64,000 bases of DNA from Synergistaceae bacterium (GTDB lineage: Bacteria; Synergistota; Synergistia; Synergistales; Synergistaceae), in NCBI GenBank assembly GCA_030533085.1, contig JAUNJZ010000005.1, positions 18,447-82,446 on the forward strand, given 5' to 3'. How positions within the stretch are numbered: the stretch's first letter is position 1; each line of letters begins with the position of its first letter. This document shows, piece after piece, positions 8,153 to 15,592 of the stretch. Both the position numbers and the translations under genes were made by a program. Below the pieces are notes generated by a model. That model was not told the DNA's origin. It searched no databases and saw only the letters and a list, made by a program, of their open reading frames with translations.

Positions 8153-9301
8153 ATGGATTTCCCGAAAACAGCTGATATAGTAATCATCGGAGGCGGAGTT
8201 GTAGGAACAGCCACTGCCTACTACCTTGCGAAATCTGGAAGAAAAAATGTCGTTCTGCTTGAAAAGAACACAGTCTGCTCCGGCTCGACCGGACGCTGCG
8301 GCGCAGGGATACGCGCCCAGTGGGGGCTTGAGCTGAACTGCCGCATGGCGCTCGCCTGCCTCGACACCTTCGAGCAGCTCGACGATGAGCTTGGACTGCC
8401 CACCGGCCTCAACCAGGGCGGATATCTGCTCGTCGCCTACAAAGAGAAGGAGTGGGAGCAGTTCAAGAAGAACGTCGAACTCCAGCACTCGCTCGGCATA
8501 AAGACGGAAGCCTTCACCGACGTAAAGCGCGCGCAGGAGATATGCCCCGGAGTAGCGGTAGACGACGCGCTCGGCTTCACATACTACAGCCGCGACGGCC
8601 ACGCCGACCCCTTCCTCACCACCTTCGCATTCCAGGAGGCGGCGAAACGCCACGGAGCGAAATTCTGTAAATTTACAGAAGTGACCGGCCTCAAGACAGA
8701 TGGCGGCAAAATCACGGCAGTAGAGACAAACCGCGGCACGATAGAATGCGGCAGCGTCATCAACTGCGCCGGAGCCTGGGCGCAGGACGTGGCGGCCATG
8801 GCCGGCATCAAACTGCCGAACTGGGCCGAGCGCCACGAAATACTCATCACAGAGCCGGTCGATCCGGGCGTCTGCCCGCCGATGCTCATGAGCTTCAGCG
8901 GAAACTACTACATCCAGCAGCGTCCGCACGGCTCCATAATCGCAGGCGAAAGCCCCGCTCACGAGCCGCTCCTTGGCTACACCTCGACTGTACATTCAGT
9001 CGCCAGCATAGCGAGAACCATACTCAAGCTGCTGCCGAGAGCGAAAAATATCCGCGTCGTGCGTCAGTGGGCCGGTTACTACGACATGACCCCGGACGCC
9101 GCGCCTATCCTCGGCGAGACCGACGTTAAAAACTTCTGGCACGCGACGGGCTTCTCCGGCCACGGCTTCATGCTCGGACCGGTAGCCGGACAGGTCATGA
9201 CGGCGCTCCTCAACGGAGACAAACCGCCCATCGACCCGACCATAATGGACTACAGAAGATTCGAGCGCGGCGAAAAGATAGTCGAGCCGAACGTCGTTTA
9301 A
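8153..9301 (+). CDS. FAD-dependent amine/imino-acid dehydrogenase, DAO family (SoxB/HcnC-like)
   Basis: 382 aa. It begins with the FAD motif IIGGGVVGTATAYYL, has SGSTGRCGAGIRAQW near residues 43-57, and ends with ATGFSGHGFMLGPVAG, which closes the flavin site in sarcosine oxidase beta, HcnC and proline dehydrogenase beta subunits. It should be the catalytic subunit of the five-gene complex, oxidising a secondary amine or imino acid (proline, hydroxyproline, sarcosine or an opine). ATG 8153 follows GGAGGTG with a 6-base gap; an upstream GTG at 8144 is part of that site. A terminator follows. Confidence 0.9.
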   Translation: MDFPKTADIVIIGGGVVGTATAYYLAKSGRKNVVLLEKNTVCSGSTGRCGAGIRAQWGLELNCRMALACLDTFEQLDDELGLPTGLNQGGYLLVAYKEKEWEQFKKNVELQHSLGIKTEAFTDVKRAQEICPGVAVDDALGFTYYSRDGHADPFLTTFAFQEAAKRHGAKFCKFTEVTGLKTDGGKITAVETNRGTIECGSVINCAGAWAQDVAAMAGIKLPNWAERHEILITEPVDPGVCPPMLMSFSGNYYIQQRPHGSIIAGESPAHEPLLGYTSTVHSVASIARTILKLLPRAKNIRVVRQWAGYYDMTPDAAPILGETDVKNFWHATGFSGHGFMLGPVAGQVMTALLNGDKPPIDPTIMDYRRFERGEKIVEPNVV

Positions 9302-9344
9302 ACGCTCAAACTAAAACGGCGGGAATCAGAAGAAACAACGATAC

Positions 9345-9373
9345 GGGAGGCGTAGATAATCCGCCTCCCCTTT
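9345..9373 (+). terminator. Hairpin terminator after dehydrogenase operon
   Basis: GGGAGGCG (9345-9352) pairs perfectly with CGCCTCCC (9362-9369) around a 9-base loop; only a short CTTT tail follows. Confidence 0.6.
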
Positions 9374-9389
9374 ACAATGCGCAGGGCTT

Positions 9390-9416
9390 CCCTTTTCCAT
9401 CAGGAAAGGCTTTTTA
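9390..9416 (+). terminator. Second hairpin terminator in tandem
   Basis: CCTTTTCC/GGAAAGG stem with an ATCA loop and a CTTTTTATT tail. Together with the hairpin 20 bases upstream it separates the operon from the convergent Fic gene. Confidence 0.7.
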
Positions 9417-9445
9417 TTACGAGCGCGGCTGCCTACCCCGCCGCT

Positions 9446-10321
9446 TCAATCCTCTTCGTAGTAATATGAGTAATCTATACCTTTCAGGAACAGTTCGCGG
9501 TCGTCCGTCTTATCGGTAAGCGCGGCTTTGAGCAGCTCCTTAATATCGCTGCCGTCAACGACGCTTCGCGTCATAGCGTCAAGATATTTTTTCTTATCGA
9601 CCCGGCTCCAGTCAACGCACAGATTGAGGCGTTTTTTCAAAAGCATATCCAGCCATATACGCATTGAACGGCCGTTTCCCTCCATGAACGGATGAGCAAC
9701 GTTCATTTCAATATACTTGCTTATGATCTGATCGATATCGTCATCCGGCATCCTCTCGACGTCGAGCAGCGTCTGATCCAGATAACGCGCCATCGCGAAC
9801 TGAAACCCGCCCTTAGCTATATTCTTCGAGCGCAGCTGCCCGGCGAAATCATACAGGCCGCCGAACAGATATCCGTGTATCTGCCGAAGCCCCTTTACCG
9901 TACCGACCTCGACGCTGTCCATAAAGGAGCTTCCCCACAGCGCATAGGCCCTGCTTTTGCTCCTGCCGTCAACCGTTTCATCGCCGCGTGCAAACCATTC
10001 TATAAATCTGTTCGCGTTTTTTGAAGGGAATTCCCTTGCAAGGGCAATAATCTGTTCATAGCTCATTACGTTGGACATTCGCCTTTTCCCGTCGGGAGCC
10101 GGCAATTTCAACTGGGTAGTGACGCTACCCAGTTCATTTCCCTCTCGCCTTAACTTCGCTTTCAGATATTTCCAATAATTTCTCGTCTTTTCGTAATCGT
10201 TTTCGTTTCTGAGCAGCGCAACAATATCAAGGACGGAAAACAGCCAGCAGCCGCTCTCTTCATCCCAGACGGCGCGAATCTCGCGGTCGTCAAAAAAGCG
10301 TATGGACACTTTGTTTTCCAT
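9446..10321 (-). CDS. Bro-N domain/Fic domain fusion protein
   Basis: 291 aa. The first 95 residues match the BRO N-terminal DNA-binding domain seen in phage antirepressors (RFFDDREIRAVWDEE, FSVLDIVALL, TRNYWKYLKAKL). The second half is a Fic domain with the complete active-site motif HPFMEGNGRSMR (His210), so AMP transfer or a related activity is expected. The protein ends in SYYYEED; this S-x3-E resembles the C-terminal inhibitory helix of small self-inhibited Fic proteins, but the usual following Gly/Asn is Glu. No antitoxin gene is adjacent. Base composition is lower in GC than in the flanking genes, suggesting transfer. Confidence 0.88.
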   Translation of the reverse strand: MENKVSIRFFDDREIRAVWDEESGCWLFSVLDIVALLRNENDYEKTRNYWKYLKAKLRREGNELGSVTTQLKLPAPDGKRRMSNVMSYEQIIALAREFPSKNANRFIEWFARGDETVDGRSKSRAYALWGSSFMDSVEVGTVKGLRQIHGYLFGGLYDFAGQLRSKNIAKGGFQFAMARYLDQTLLDVERMPDDDIDQIISKYIEMNVAHPFMEGNGRSMRIWLDMLLKKRLNLCVDWSRVDKKKYLDAMTRSVVDGSDIKELLKAALTDKTDDRELFLKGIDYSYYYEED

Positions 10322-10362
10322 TCCGTCGCCCCCTTACCTGCCCAGCTCAATCATTAAATAAA

Positions 10363-10368
10363 ATTATA
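10363..10368 (-). promoter_or_regulatory. Possible -10 box for the Bro-N/Fic gene
   Basis: TATAAT on the minus strand, 42 bases before the start codon. No convincing -35 lies at the right spacing, so this is tentative. Confidence 0.3.
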
Positions 10369-10461
10369 CATCCTTACGATAAAAAGCCCGTAGCTGTAAC
10401 AGCTCCGTTCGCAATACAATAACAGCGCAAACCTTTCAGGCAGAGATTTTCCTATCAGTTG

Positions 10462-10875
10462 TCAGGATTCTCTTTCCTTTACAGCACGATAATACAAGGT
10501 TATCACCTTCTGGTCTCTCATGTATGCAATAACTTTTTCCTTCGCTATTCTGTCCAGATCCTTTAAGAGAGCGATTATTTCGTTATCCAGCGGATCGGTG
10601 AATATCCGAGCATCGCACGCTGACATGGAAATCACGACATCCGATGTCTCTCCATCCTGCTTTGAATTCCTGCTTACCCCCATTTCTTCGTAGGCCAGCT
10701 CTTCGACTTTACAGCGCAAAGCTTTTGCCACATTCGCCAAAACATCAATGGGAATTTTTCTCATGCCGTTTTCATATTGACTCATCGTGTTTGGCTTTAC
10801 GTTTATCAATCTGGCAAGCTCACGCTGGGTGAGACCGATTCTCTTCCTTCTCTCGAAAATTTCTTTCCCAATCAC
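10462..10875 (-). CDS. XRE-family helix-turn-helix regulator
   Basis: About 137 aa. A Cro/CI-type helix-turn-helix lies near the start (IGLTQRELARLINVKPNTMSQYENG). The helical tail (NEIIALLKDLDRIAKEKVIAYMRDQK) could dimerise or bind a partner. The start is taken as GTG 10875 because AGGAG lies 7 bases ahead of it; the ATG at 10899 has no ribosome site. Divergently transcribed from a second small XRE gene across a repeat-rich operator region, the arrangement of a phage-like switch. No prophage structural genes are present. Confidence 0.85.
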   Translation of the reverse strand: MIGKEIFERRKRIGLTQRELARLINVKPNTMSQYENGMRKIPIDVLANVAKALRCKVEELAYEEMGVSRNSKQDGETSDVVISMSACDARIFTDPLDNEIIALLKDLDRIAKEKVIAYMRDQKVITLYYRAVKERES

Positions 10876-10930
10876 AATTATTCTCCTCACAATCTGCATA
10901 TAGCTTTACATATTTCAATATTCCAATATC

Positions 10931-11010
10931 ACCCAAAATGAGAATTTCTAATTGACAATTCCCGAATTTGAGATTATATTTATTCACAATTTGAGAATTT
11001 TTTTCTCAAA
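10931..11010. promoter_or_regulatory. Repeat-rich operator region between divergent XRE genes
   Basis: Recurring TGAGAA/TTTGAGA words: AATGAGAATTTC, GAATTTGAGATT, CAATTTGAGAATT, and the inverted TTCTCAAA. The best inverted repeat is TTTGAGAA (10990-10997) against TTCTCAAA (11003-11010), five bases apart, just ahead of the ribosome site of the rightward gene. These look like binding sites for one or both XRE proteins. Confidence 0.55.
10952..10980 (+). promoter_or_regulatory. Strong promoter for the small XRE gene
   Basis: TTGACA (10952-10957), 17-base spacer, TATATT (10975-10980). The -10 overlaps one TTGAGA repeat and the start-proximal inverted repeat lies just downstream, so repressor binding would block it. 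Confidence 0.65.
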
Positions 11011-11025
11011 AGGTGGTGGCAAGCT

Positions 11026-11214
11026 GTGAAAAGGAATGAGTTGCGGTACCTGCGTCTGAAAAATAAGCTTACCCAGCGGCAAATGTGCGATATTCTCAAA
11101 ATTTCCTGCGACAGGTATTCGCGTATAGAAAGGGGGTATACGGCTCCAACTGAGAAGGAATGGAAAAGCATAGCGGGTTTTTTAGGGATTCACGAAGAAG
11201 AATGGCTGTCGTAA
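11026..11214 (+). CDS. Small XRE-family DNA-binding protein
   Basis: 62 aa, almost entirely one helix-turn-helix domain (LRLKNKLTQRQMCDILKISCDRYSRIERG). GTG start at 11026 with AGGTGGTGG upstream. A minimal Cro-like regulator opposite the longer XRE gene at 10462-10875. The pair has lower GC than the metabolic genes around it, consistent with acquisition together with the Fic gene. Confidence 0.8.
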   Translation: MKRNELRYLRLKNKLTQRQMCDILKISCDRYSRIERGYTAPTEKEWKSIAGFLGIHEEEWLS

Positions 11215-11294
11215 AAGTTTCCAACAGTGGAATGTAACAATGTATCAGATCAATGATGTATCAAAAAACCTATTTTAAGGGAGAGTTATCTATC

Positions 11295-12242
11295 ATGAAA
11301 AAGGCTGTCTTGGTTGCTTTGATTTTCACCTTAATCATTTCAACATCGGCGTTTGCCGCTGAAACCACTTTCATTACAATTGGAACCGGCAGTACCGGCG
11401 GAACCTATTACCCGGTAGGCGCCGGACTCGCAAAAATCTGGACAGATCATGTTCCCAACCTCAAGGCCGACGCGCAGTCAACAGGCGGGACCGTGCATAA
11501 CATCCAGTTGATGGAGAAAAAAGAGATACAAGCGGCAACGATGGACAACAATTATTACAACGCCTATAACGGCCTGCTCAAATACAAAGGGCAGGAACAT
11601 AAATATCTGCGTGGGGTTCTTCCTCTATATCCCGAACCTGTGCAGATAATGGTGGCGAAAGGGAGCGGGATCAAGTCTCTAAAGGATCTTAAAGGCAAGC
11701 GTATCTCTATTGGAGCGGTCGCAAGCGGCACGGAACTCAGCGCGCGAGAACTGCTTCTGGCAGCCGGCCTTGACCCGGACAAAGACATTAAAGGCGAAAA
11801 CCTGGGCGTTGGCGACACAGGAAGCGCTTTTGCCGACAAACACATTGACGCCGCCGTTATGCTTGGCGCGCTCGGAATGGGAGGCGTAGTCGAACCTTCT
11901 ACACTGGGACTCGTTGAATTTATCGACATTCCCGACGATGTCATAGAAAAGATAATAAATCAGTCGCCATACTGGTTCAGATTTACAATACCGGCCAATA
12001 CCTACAAGGGACAGCCCAATCCGGTAAAGACCTATGCCGGGCCGAATATCATAACCGTTACCGCCGAAATTCCGGAAGATACGGTTTATCAGATGACTAA
12101 GTCAGCATTTGAAAATAAAAAGGATCTGGTAGCTATTTCCGCCAATTTACAAAATATGACGGAAGAGGGCGCTAAAAATATCATGATCCCGCTGCATCCA
12201 GGCGCTCTAAAGTACTACAAAGAAATTGGCGTAATCAAATAA
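11295..12242 (+). CDS. TAXI-family TRAP transporter solute-binding protein
   Basis: About 315 aa. A signal peptide (MKKAVLVALIFTLIISTSAFA) is followed by the hallmark GTGSTGGTYYPVGAGLAKIW and AQSTGGTVHNIQLM of TAXI binding proteins. ATG 11295 has GGGAGAG nine bases upstream; the in-frame upstream codons would sit before the signal peptide. In this family the periplasmic protein delivers substrate (often glutamate or other carboxylates) to a fused TRAP permease, here encoded at 13543 with a racemase between them. A strong hairpin follows the gene and may let the binding protein be made in excess. Confidence 0.93.
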   Translation: MKKAVLVALIFTLIISTSAFAAETTFITIGTGSTGGTYYPVGAGLAKIWTDHVPNLKADAQSTGGTVHNIQLMEKKEIQAATMDNNYYNAYNGLLKYKGQEHKYLRGVLPLYPEPVQIMVAKGSGIKSLKDLKGKRISIGAVASGTELSARELLLAAGLDPDKDIKGENLGVGDTGSAFADKHIDAAVMLGALGMGGVVEPSTLGLVEFIDIPDDVIEKIINQSPYWFRFTIPANTYKGQPNPVKTYAGPNIITVTAEIPEDTVYQMTKSAFENKKDLVAISANLQNMTEEGAKNIMIPLHPGALKYYKEIGVIK

Positions 12243-12267
12243 CCCAACTTACGCTGCTTCTCTCTCT

Positions 12268-12309
12268 GAGGATGGGAACGAGATCGCGTTACTTCGCGTT
12301 CCCATCCTC
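12268..12309 (+). terminator. Long hairpin after binding-protein gene (partial terminator or mRNA stabiliser)
   Basis: A perfect 13-bp stem, GAGGATGGGAACG against CGTTCCCATCCTC, with a 16-base loop. The tail ATTTAT is a weak U-tract, so some read-through into the racemase and permease genes is likely. Confidence 0.6.
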
Positions 12310-12400
12310 ATTTATATGACGCAATGTAATATATCAGTTCGTTATAAGCGGTAGTCTTATTGTCTAAATGCAGAATGTTATTCCATAAGGAGATGAGGTT

Positions 12401-13543
12401 ATGGCGCCTGTCTTTCGCCCAACGTGGGTTGAGGTGGATTTAGAAACAATAAAGGAAAATTACAAAAATATAAAGAGATATGTTTACGGAGCCGAGGTTA
12501 TCGCTGTCGTCAAGGCTAACGCCTATGGTATGGGATTGCTGCCGACAGTCGGAGCTCTGGCTGGTGCGGGATGCCGGCATTTTGCCGTCGCCACGCCAGA
12601 CGAAGCATTTGAGCTTCGCGCCGCCGGTTTTAGCGGCTCAGTATTGGTAATAGGGCCAGCTATAGAAAGCTGCGCTCCTCTTTATGTTAAGCACGACATT
12701 GAGACCGTATGCCCAGACGAGAATTTTCTCAATCATTTGAACAGCTGCGGCGCGGAACAGGGAAAGCGCGCGAAGGTACATTTCAAGATTGAGACCGGAC
12801 TTGGCAGGAGCGGCTTCGCGCCGGAACATTTTCTCGCAAAGGCGGATAAATTTTACTCCCTCCCCGGAATAGAGGCGGTAGGTATCATGAGTCATTTCGC
12901 CGTAGCGGATGAGGGGCGCAACGGCTTCACGGAACGACAGTTTGAACGATTTCAAAAGGTACTGAAAGCGCTTGATGCAAAGGGGATAAAAGTCGGTATC
13001 CGGCATATATGCAACAGCGCCGGTACGCTGCTCTATCCGCGAATGCACCTTGACGCCGTGCGAGTCGGCAAGATTCTATATGGTTTCTGTCCAAAGACGA
13101 TTGACAGCCCCATTGAATTAAATTGTTCCTTCAGTGTACGTTCGGAGATAACATCCGTCAGGCAGGCTTGTTTGGGAGAATCTTTTGGATATGGGCTCCG
13201 TTACGTCTGCCGCGATGACGACCTGATTGCCGTAGTACCGATAGGCTATGCGGACGGCTACAGCAGAATGTACATGGGAAAGAGCTTTGCGCTGGTTCGT
13301 GGACGGCGCGTTCCAGTCGTTGGCAGTATCTGCTGCGACCAGATTTTCTTAAAAGTGACAGATGTGCCGGACGTAGCCGTAGGCGACGAGGTAATTCTCA
13401 TCGGAAAACAGGGCGATGAAGAAATTATGGCGGAAGAGCTTGGCGATCGTATCAGTACAAGCGCCTGCGAAGCCTTCAATATGTTCAGAGGACGTATTCC
13501 CCGCATTTATAAGAACAATGATAAGGAGCATGGAGAAATCTGA
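12401..13543 (+). CDS. Alanine racemase-like PLP amino-acid racemase
   Basis: 380 aa, alanine-racemase fold. PLP lysine Lys38 (VVKANAYG), Arg136 (TGLGRSG), His165 (MSHFAVAD), Arg221 (VRVGK) and the second catalytic Tyr264 (SFGYGLRY) are all in place. The substrate-entrance residues differ from Geobacillus Alr: Met312 becomes Cys (SICCDQ) and the region of gate Tyr354 reads RISTSACEAF with no Tyr. This may widen or change the substrate. The gene lies between the TAXI binding protein and the TRAP permease and overlaps the permease start (TGATG), so the racemised amino acid is probably the transported one. Confidence 0.88.
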   Translation: MAPVFRPTWVEVDLETIKENYKNIKRYVYGAEVIAVVKANAYGMGLLPTVGALAGAGCRHFAVATPDEAFELRAAGFSGSVLVIGPAIESCAPLYVKHDIETVCPDENFLNHLNSCGAEQGKRAKVHFKIETGLGRSGFAPEHFLAKADKFYSLPGIEAVGIMSHFAVADEGRNGFTERQFERFQKVLKALDAKGIKVGIRHICNSAGTLLYPRMHLDAVRVGKILYGFCPKTIDSPIELNCSFSVRSEITSVRQACLGESFGYGLRYVCRDDDLIAVVPIGYADGYSRMYMGKSFALVRGRRVPVVGSICCDQIFLKVTDVPDVAVGDEVILIGKQGDEEIMAEELGDRISTSACEAFNMFRGRIPRIYKNNDKEHGEI

Positions 13544-15522
13544 TGAATGACAGCGAAAATAAAAAAGTCGATCTGCTTGAAGAGCTGACGGACAGCAATG
13601 AAGAGATAACGAATCTCATAGAAAAATATGACGCTGAGAGCAGGTACAGGATATTAAAAGGCTTGCCGGGTAAGTTTATCAGTCTGTGGCTGGTGGCGAT
13701 GTCTCTCTTTCATCTCGCCACGGCTGGACTCATTTCAATGCCGCTCGCTATCCAGCGTGCGATACATCTGACATTCGCGATAACCGCAGTGTTTATTCTC
13801 TACCCTGCGACAAGAAAAGGATCGAAAAACCACACTCCATGGTATGACTGGCTGCTGGCCGCCGCTGGATTTGCCGTAATAGGCTACATCGTGGTTTTCT
13901 TTAATGAAATATCGCGGCGCGGCGCCGACCCGACAAAGGCAGAGATATACCTCGGCATAGCCGCGATTATCCTGCTCGTAGAAGGAGGGCGGCGCGTAGT
14001 AGGGAATGTGCTGCCTTGCCTTTCGATGATATTCCTCTCATATTGTTATTTTGGCAATAACGTCCCAGGAATATTCCAGATAAGAGGGTATTCCCTGAGC
14101 AGAATCATCCAGCACATGTACCTGACGCCGGAAGGGATATTCGGTCTCGCACTCGGCGTGTCGGCGACTTTCGTCATTGTGTTTATCATCTTTGGCGCCT
14201 TTCTATCGCAAAGCGGCGGAGCGCGTTTCTTTAATGAACTTGCGTTGGCGGTCGCAGGGGGGCGTCCGGGAGGCCCGGCAAAGGTCGCTGTTGTTGCGTC
14301 GGGACTGCTTGGTACAATAAGCGGTTCGTCCGTGGCGAATGTGGCAACGACCGGGGCCTTTACCATCCCACTGATGAAACGGGTAGGTTATCAGCCATAT
14401 TATGCTGGCGCTGTAGAGGCGTGCGCCTCAACTGGAGGGCAGCTGATGCCTCCGATTATGGGAGCCGGAGCGTTCATCATGAGCGAATTTTTAGGCATTC
14501 CATATCTTACAATCGCCGGAGCCGCTGTCATTCCTGCTTTTCTTTACTATGCGTCAATCTTCACCAACGTCCATATAAGGGCAAGGAAGCTGGGGCTACA
14601 AGGGCTGCCTGACGAGCAGCTTCCGGTATTGAGAAATGTCATGAAAACAGACGGTCACCTGGTGATCCCCGTCATCATAATCATCGTGACGCTTCTCATG
14701 AAATACACGCCGCTTCGTGCGGGATTTGTCGGCGTCATCTCGGTAATTATCGTCAGCTCGCTGAAAAAGAACACCCGCATGAGCTTCGCAGCTATTCTTA
14801 AAGCTCTTGAGGAGGGGGCGCGTGGAGCGCTTGGCGTGGCAATGGCCTGTGCTCTTGTCGGTTTCATAGTCGGCACTTCGTCGCTGACGTCGCTTGGCCT
14901 CACCATTTCAAACAATGTCATTGAGATTGCGGGAGGCAACTTGCTGCCCACGCTCGTTATGGCGATGTTCGCGTGTATAGTTCTTGGAATGGGGCTGCCA
15001 ACAACTGCGAACTATATAGTATGCAGCACTATCATAGCTCCGGCTTTGGTTGGCATGTCTGTCATGCCGCTCGCAGCGCACCTCTTTGTTTTCTATTTCG
15101 GCATCATGGCGGATATCACGCCGCCGGTCTGCCTCGCGGCATTCACCGGAGCCGGAATAGCCGGGGCGAGTCCGTCAAAAACAGGGCTCACTGCGACTCG
15201 TATCGCAATCGCAAGCTTCATGCTCCCTTACTGCTTCGTTTACAACCCCATGTTGTTGCTGCAAAACGTTGTATATTGGGAGCTTGCCATCCTGGTAATA
15301 TCCGCTTTCATAGGCGTGATGATGCTGGCGGGAGCCTTTGAGGGGTGGTTATTCCGCGACCTGAAGACGGCTGAACGTGTTATCGTGGGCATAGCTTCCG
15401 TTACCGCGATACATTATGACATCATAGCAAGCGTATGCTCCATTGTTGTGCTGCTTGCCGCATGTTTCTATTTTTACAAAACAACCGCAAAGCAGAAGCT
15501 CAGATGTCAAGTTAATGGGTAA
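13543..15522 (+). CDS. TRAP transporter permease, fused small and large subunits (TAXI type)
   Basis: 659 aa, polytopic. The N-terminal helices (LVAMSLFHLATAG and following) correspond to the DctQ-like part and the rest is a DctM-like large subunit with ASGLLGTISGSSVANVATTG and the repeat-like GMGLPTTANYIV and ADITPPVCLAAF. This fused form is typical of transporters that use TAXI binding proteins. Translation is coupled to the racemase through a TGATG overlap. It should drive Na+- or H+-dependent uptake of an amino or organic acid. Confidence 0.93.
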   Translation: MNDSENKKVDLLEELTDSNEEITNLIEKYDAESRYRILKGLPGKFISLWLVAMSLFHLATAGLISMPLAIQRAIHLTFAITAVFILYPATRKGSKNHTPWYDWLLAAAGFAVIGYIVVFFNEISRRGADPTKAEIYLGIAAIILLVEGGRRVVGNVLPCLSMIFLSYCYFGNNVPGIFQIRGYSLSRIIQHMYLTPEGIFGLALGVSATFVIVFIIFGAFLSQSGGARFFNELALAVAGGRPGGPAKVAVVASGLLGTISGSSVANVATTGAFTIPLMKRVGYQPYYAGAVEACASTGGQLMPPIMGAGAFIMSEFLGIPYLTIAGAAVIPAFLYYASIFTNVHIRARKLGLQGLPDEQLPVLRNVMKTDGHLVIPVIIIIVTLLMKYTPLRAGFVGVISVIIVSSLKKNTRMSFAAILKALEEGARGALGVAMACALVGFIVGTSSLTSLGLTISNNVIEIAGGNLLPTLVMAMFACIVLGMGLPTTANYIVCSTIIAPALVGMSVMPLAAHLFVFYFGIMADITPPVCLAAFTGAGIAGASPSKTGLTATRIAIASFMLPYCFVYNPMLLLQNVVYWELAILVISAFIGVMMLAGAFEGWLFRDLKTAERVIVGIASVTAIHYDIIASVCSIVVLLAACFYFYKTTAKQKLRCQVNG

Positions 15523-15530
15523 TTAAATTG

Positions 15531-15578
15531 CCGCGCAGAGAGGCCGCGTGGTTGGCGCGGCGGCTCTGCGCGGTTTTT
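15531..15578 (+). terminator. Rho-independent terminator after TRAP operon
   Basis: CCGCGCAGAG (15531-15540) pairs with CTCTGCGCGG (15564-15573), with an inner GCCGCG/CGCGGC stem, then five T. Confidence 0.88.
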
Positions 15579-15592
15579 GCGGTGCGGAAAGT

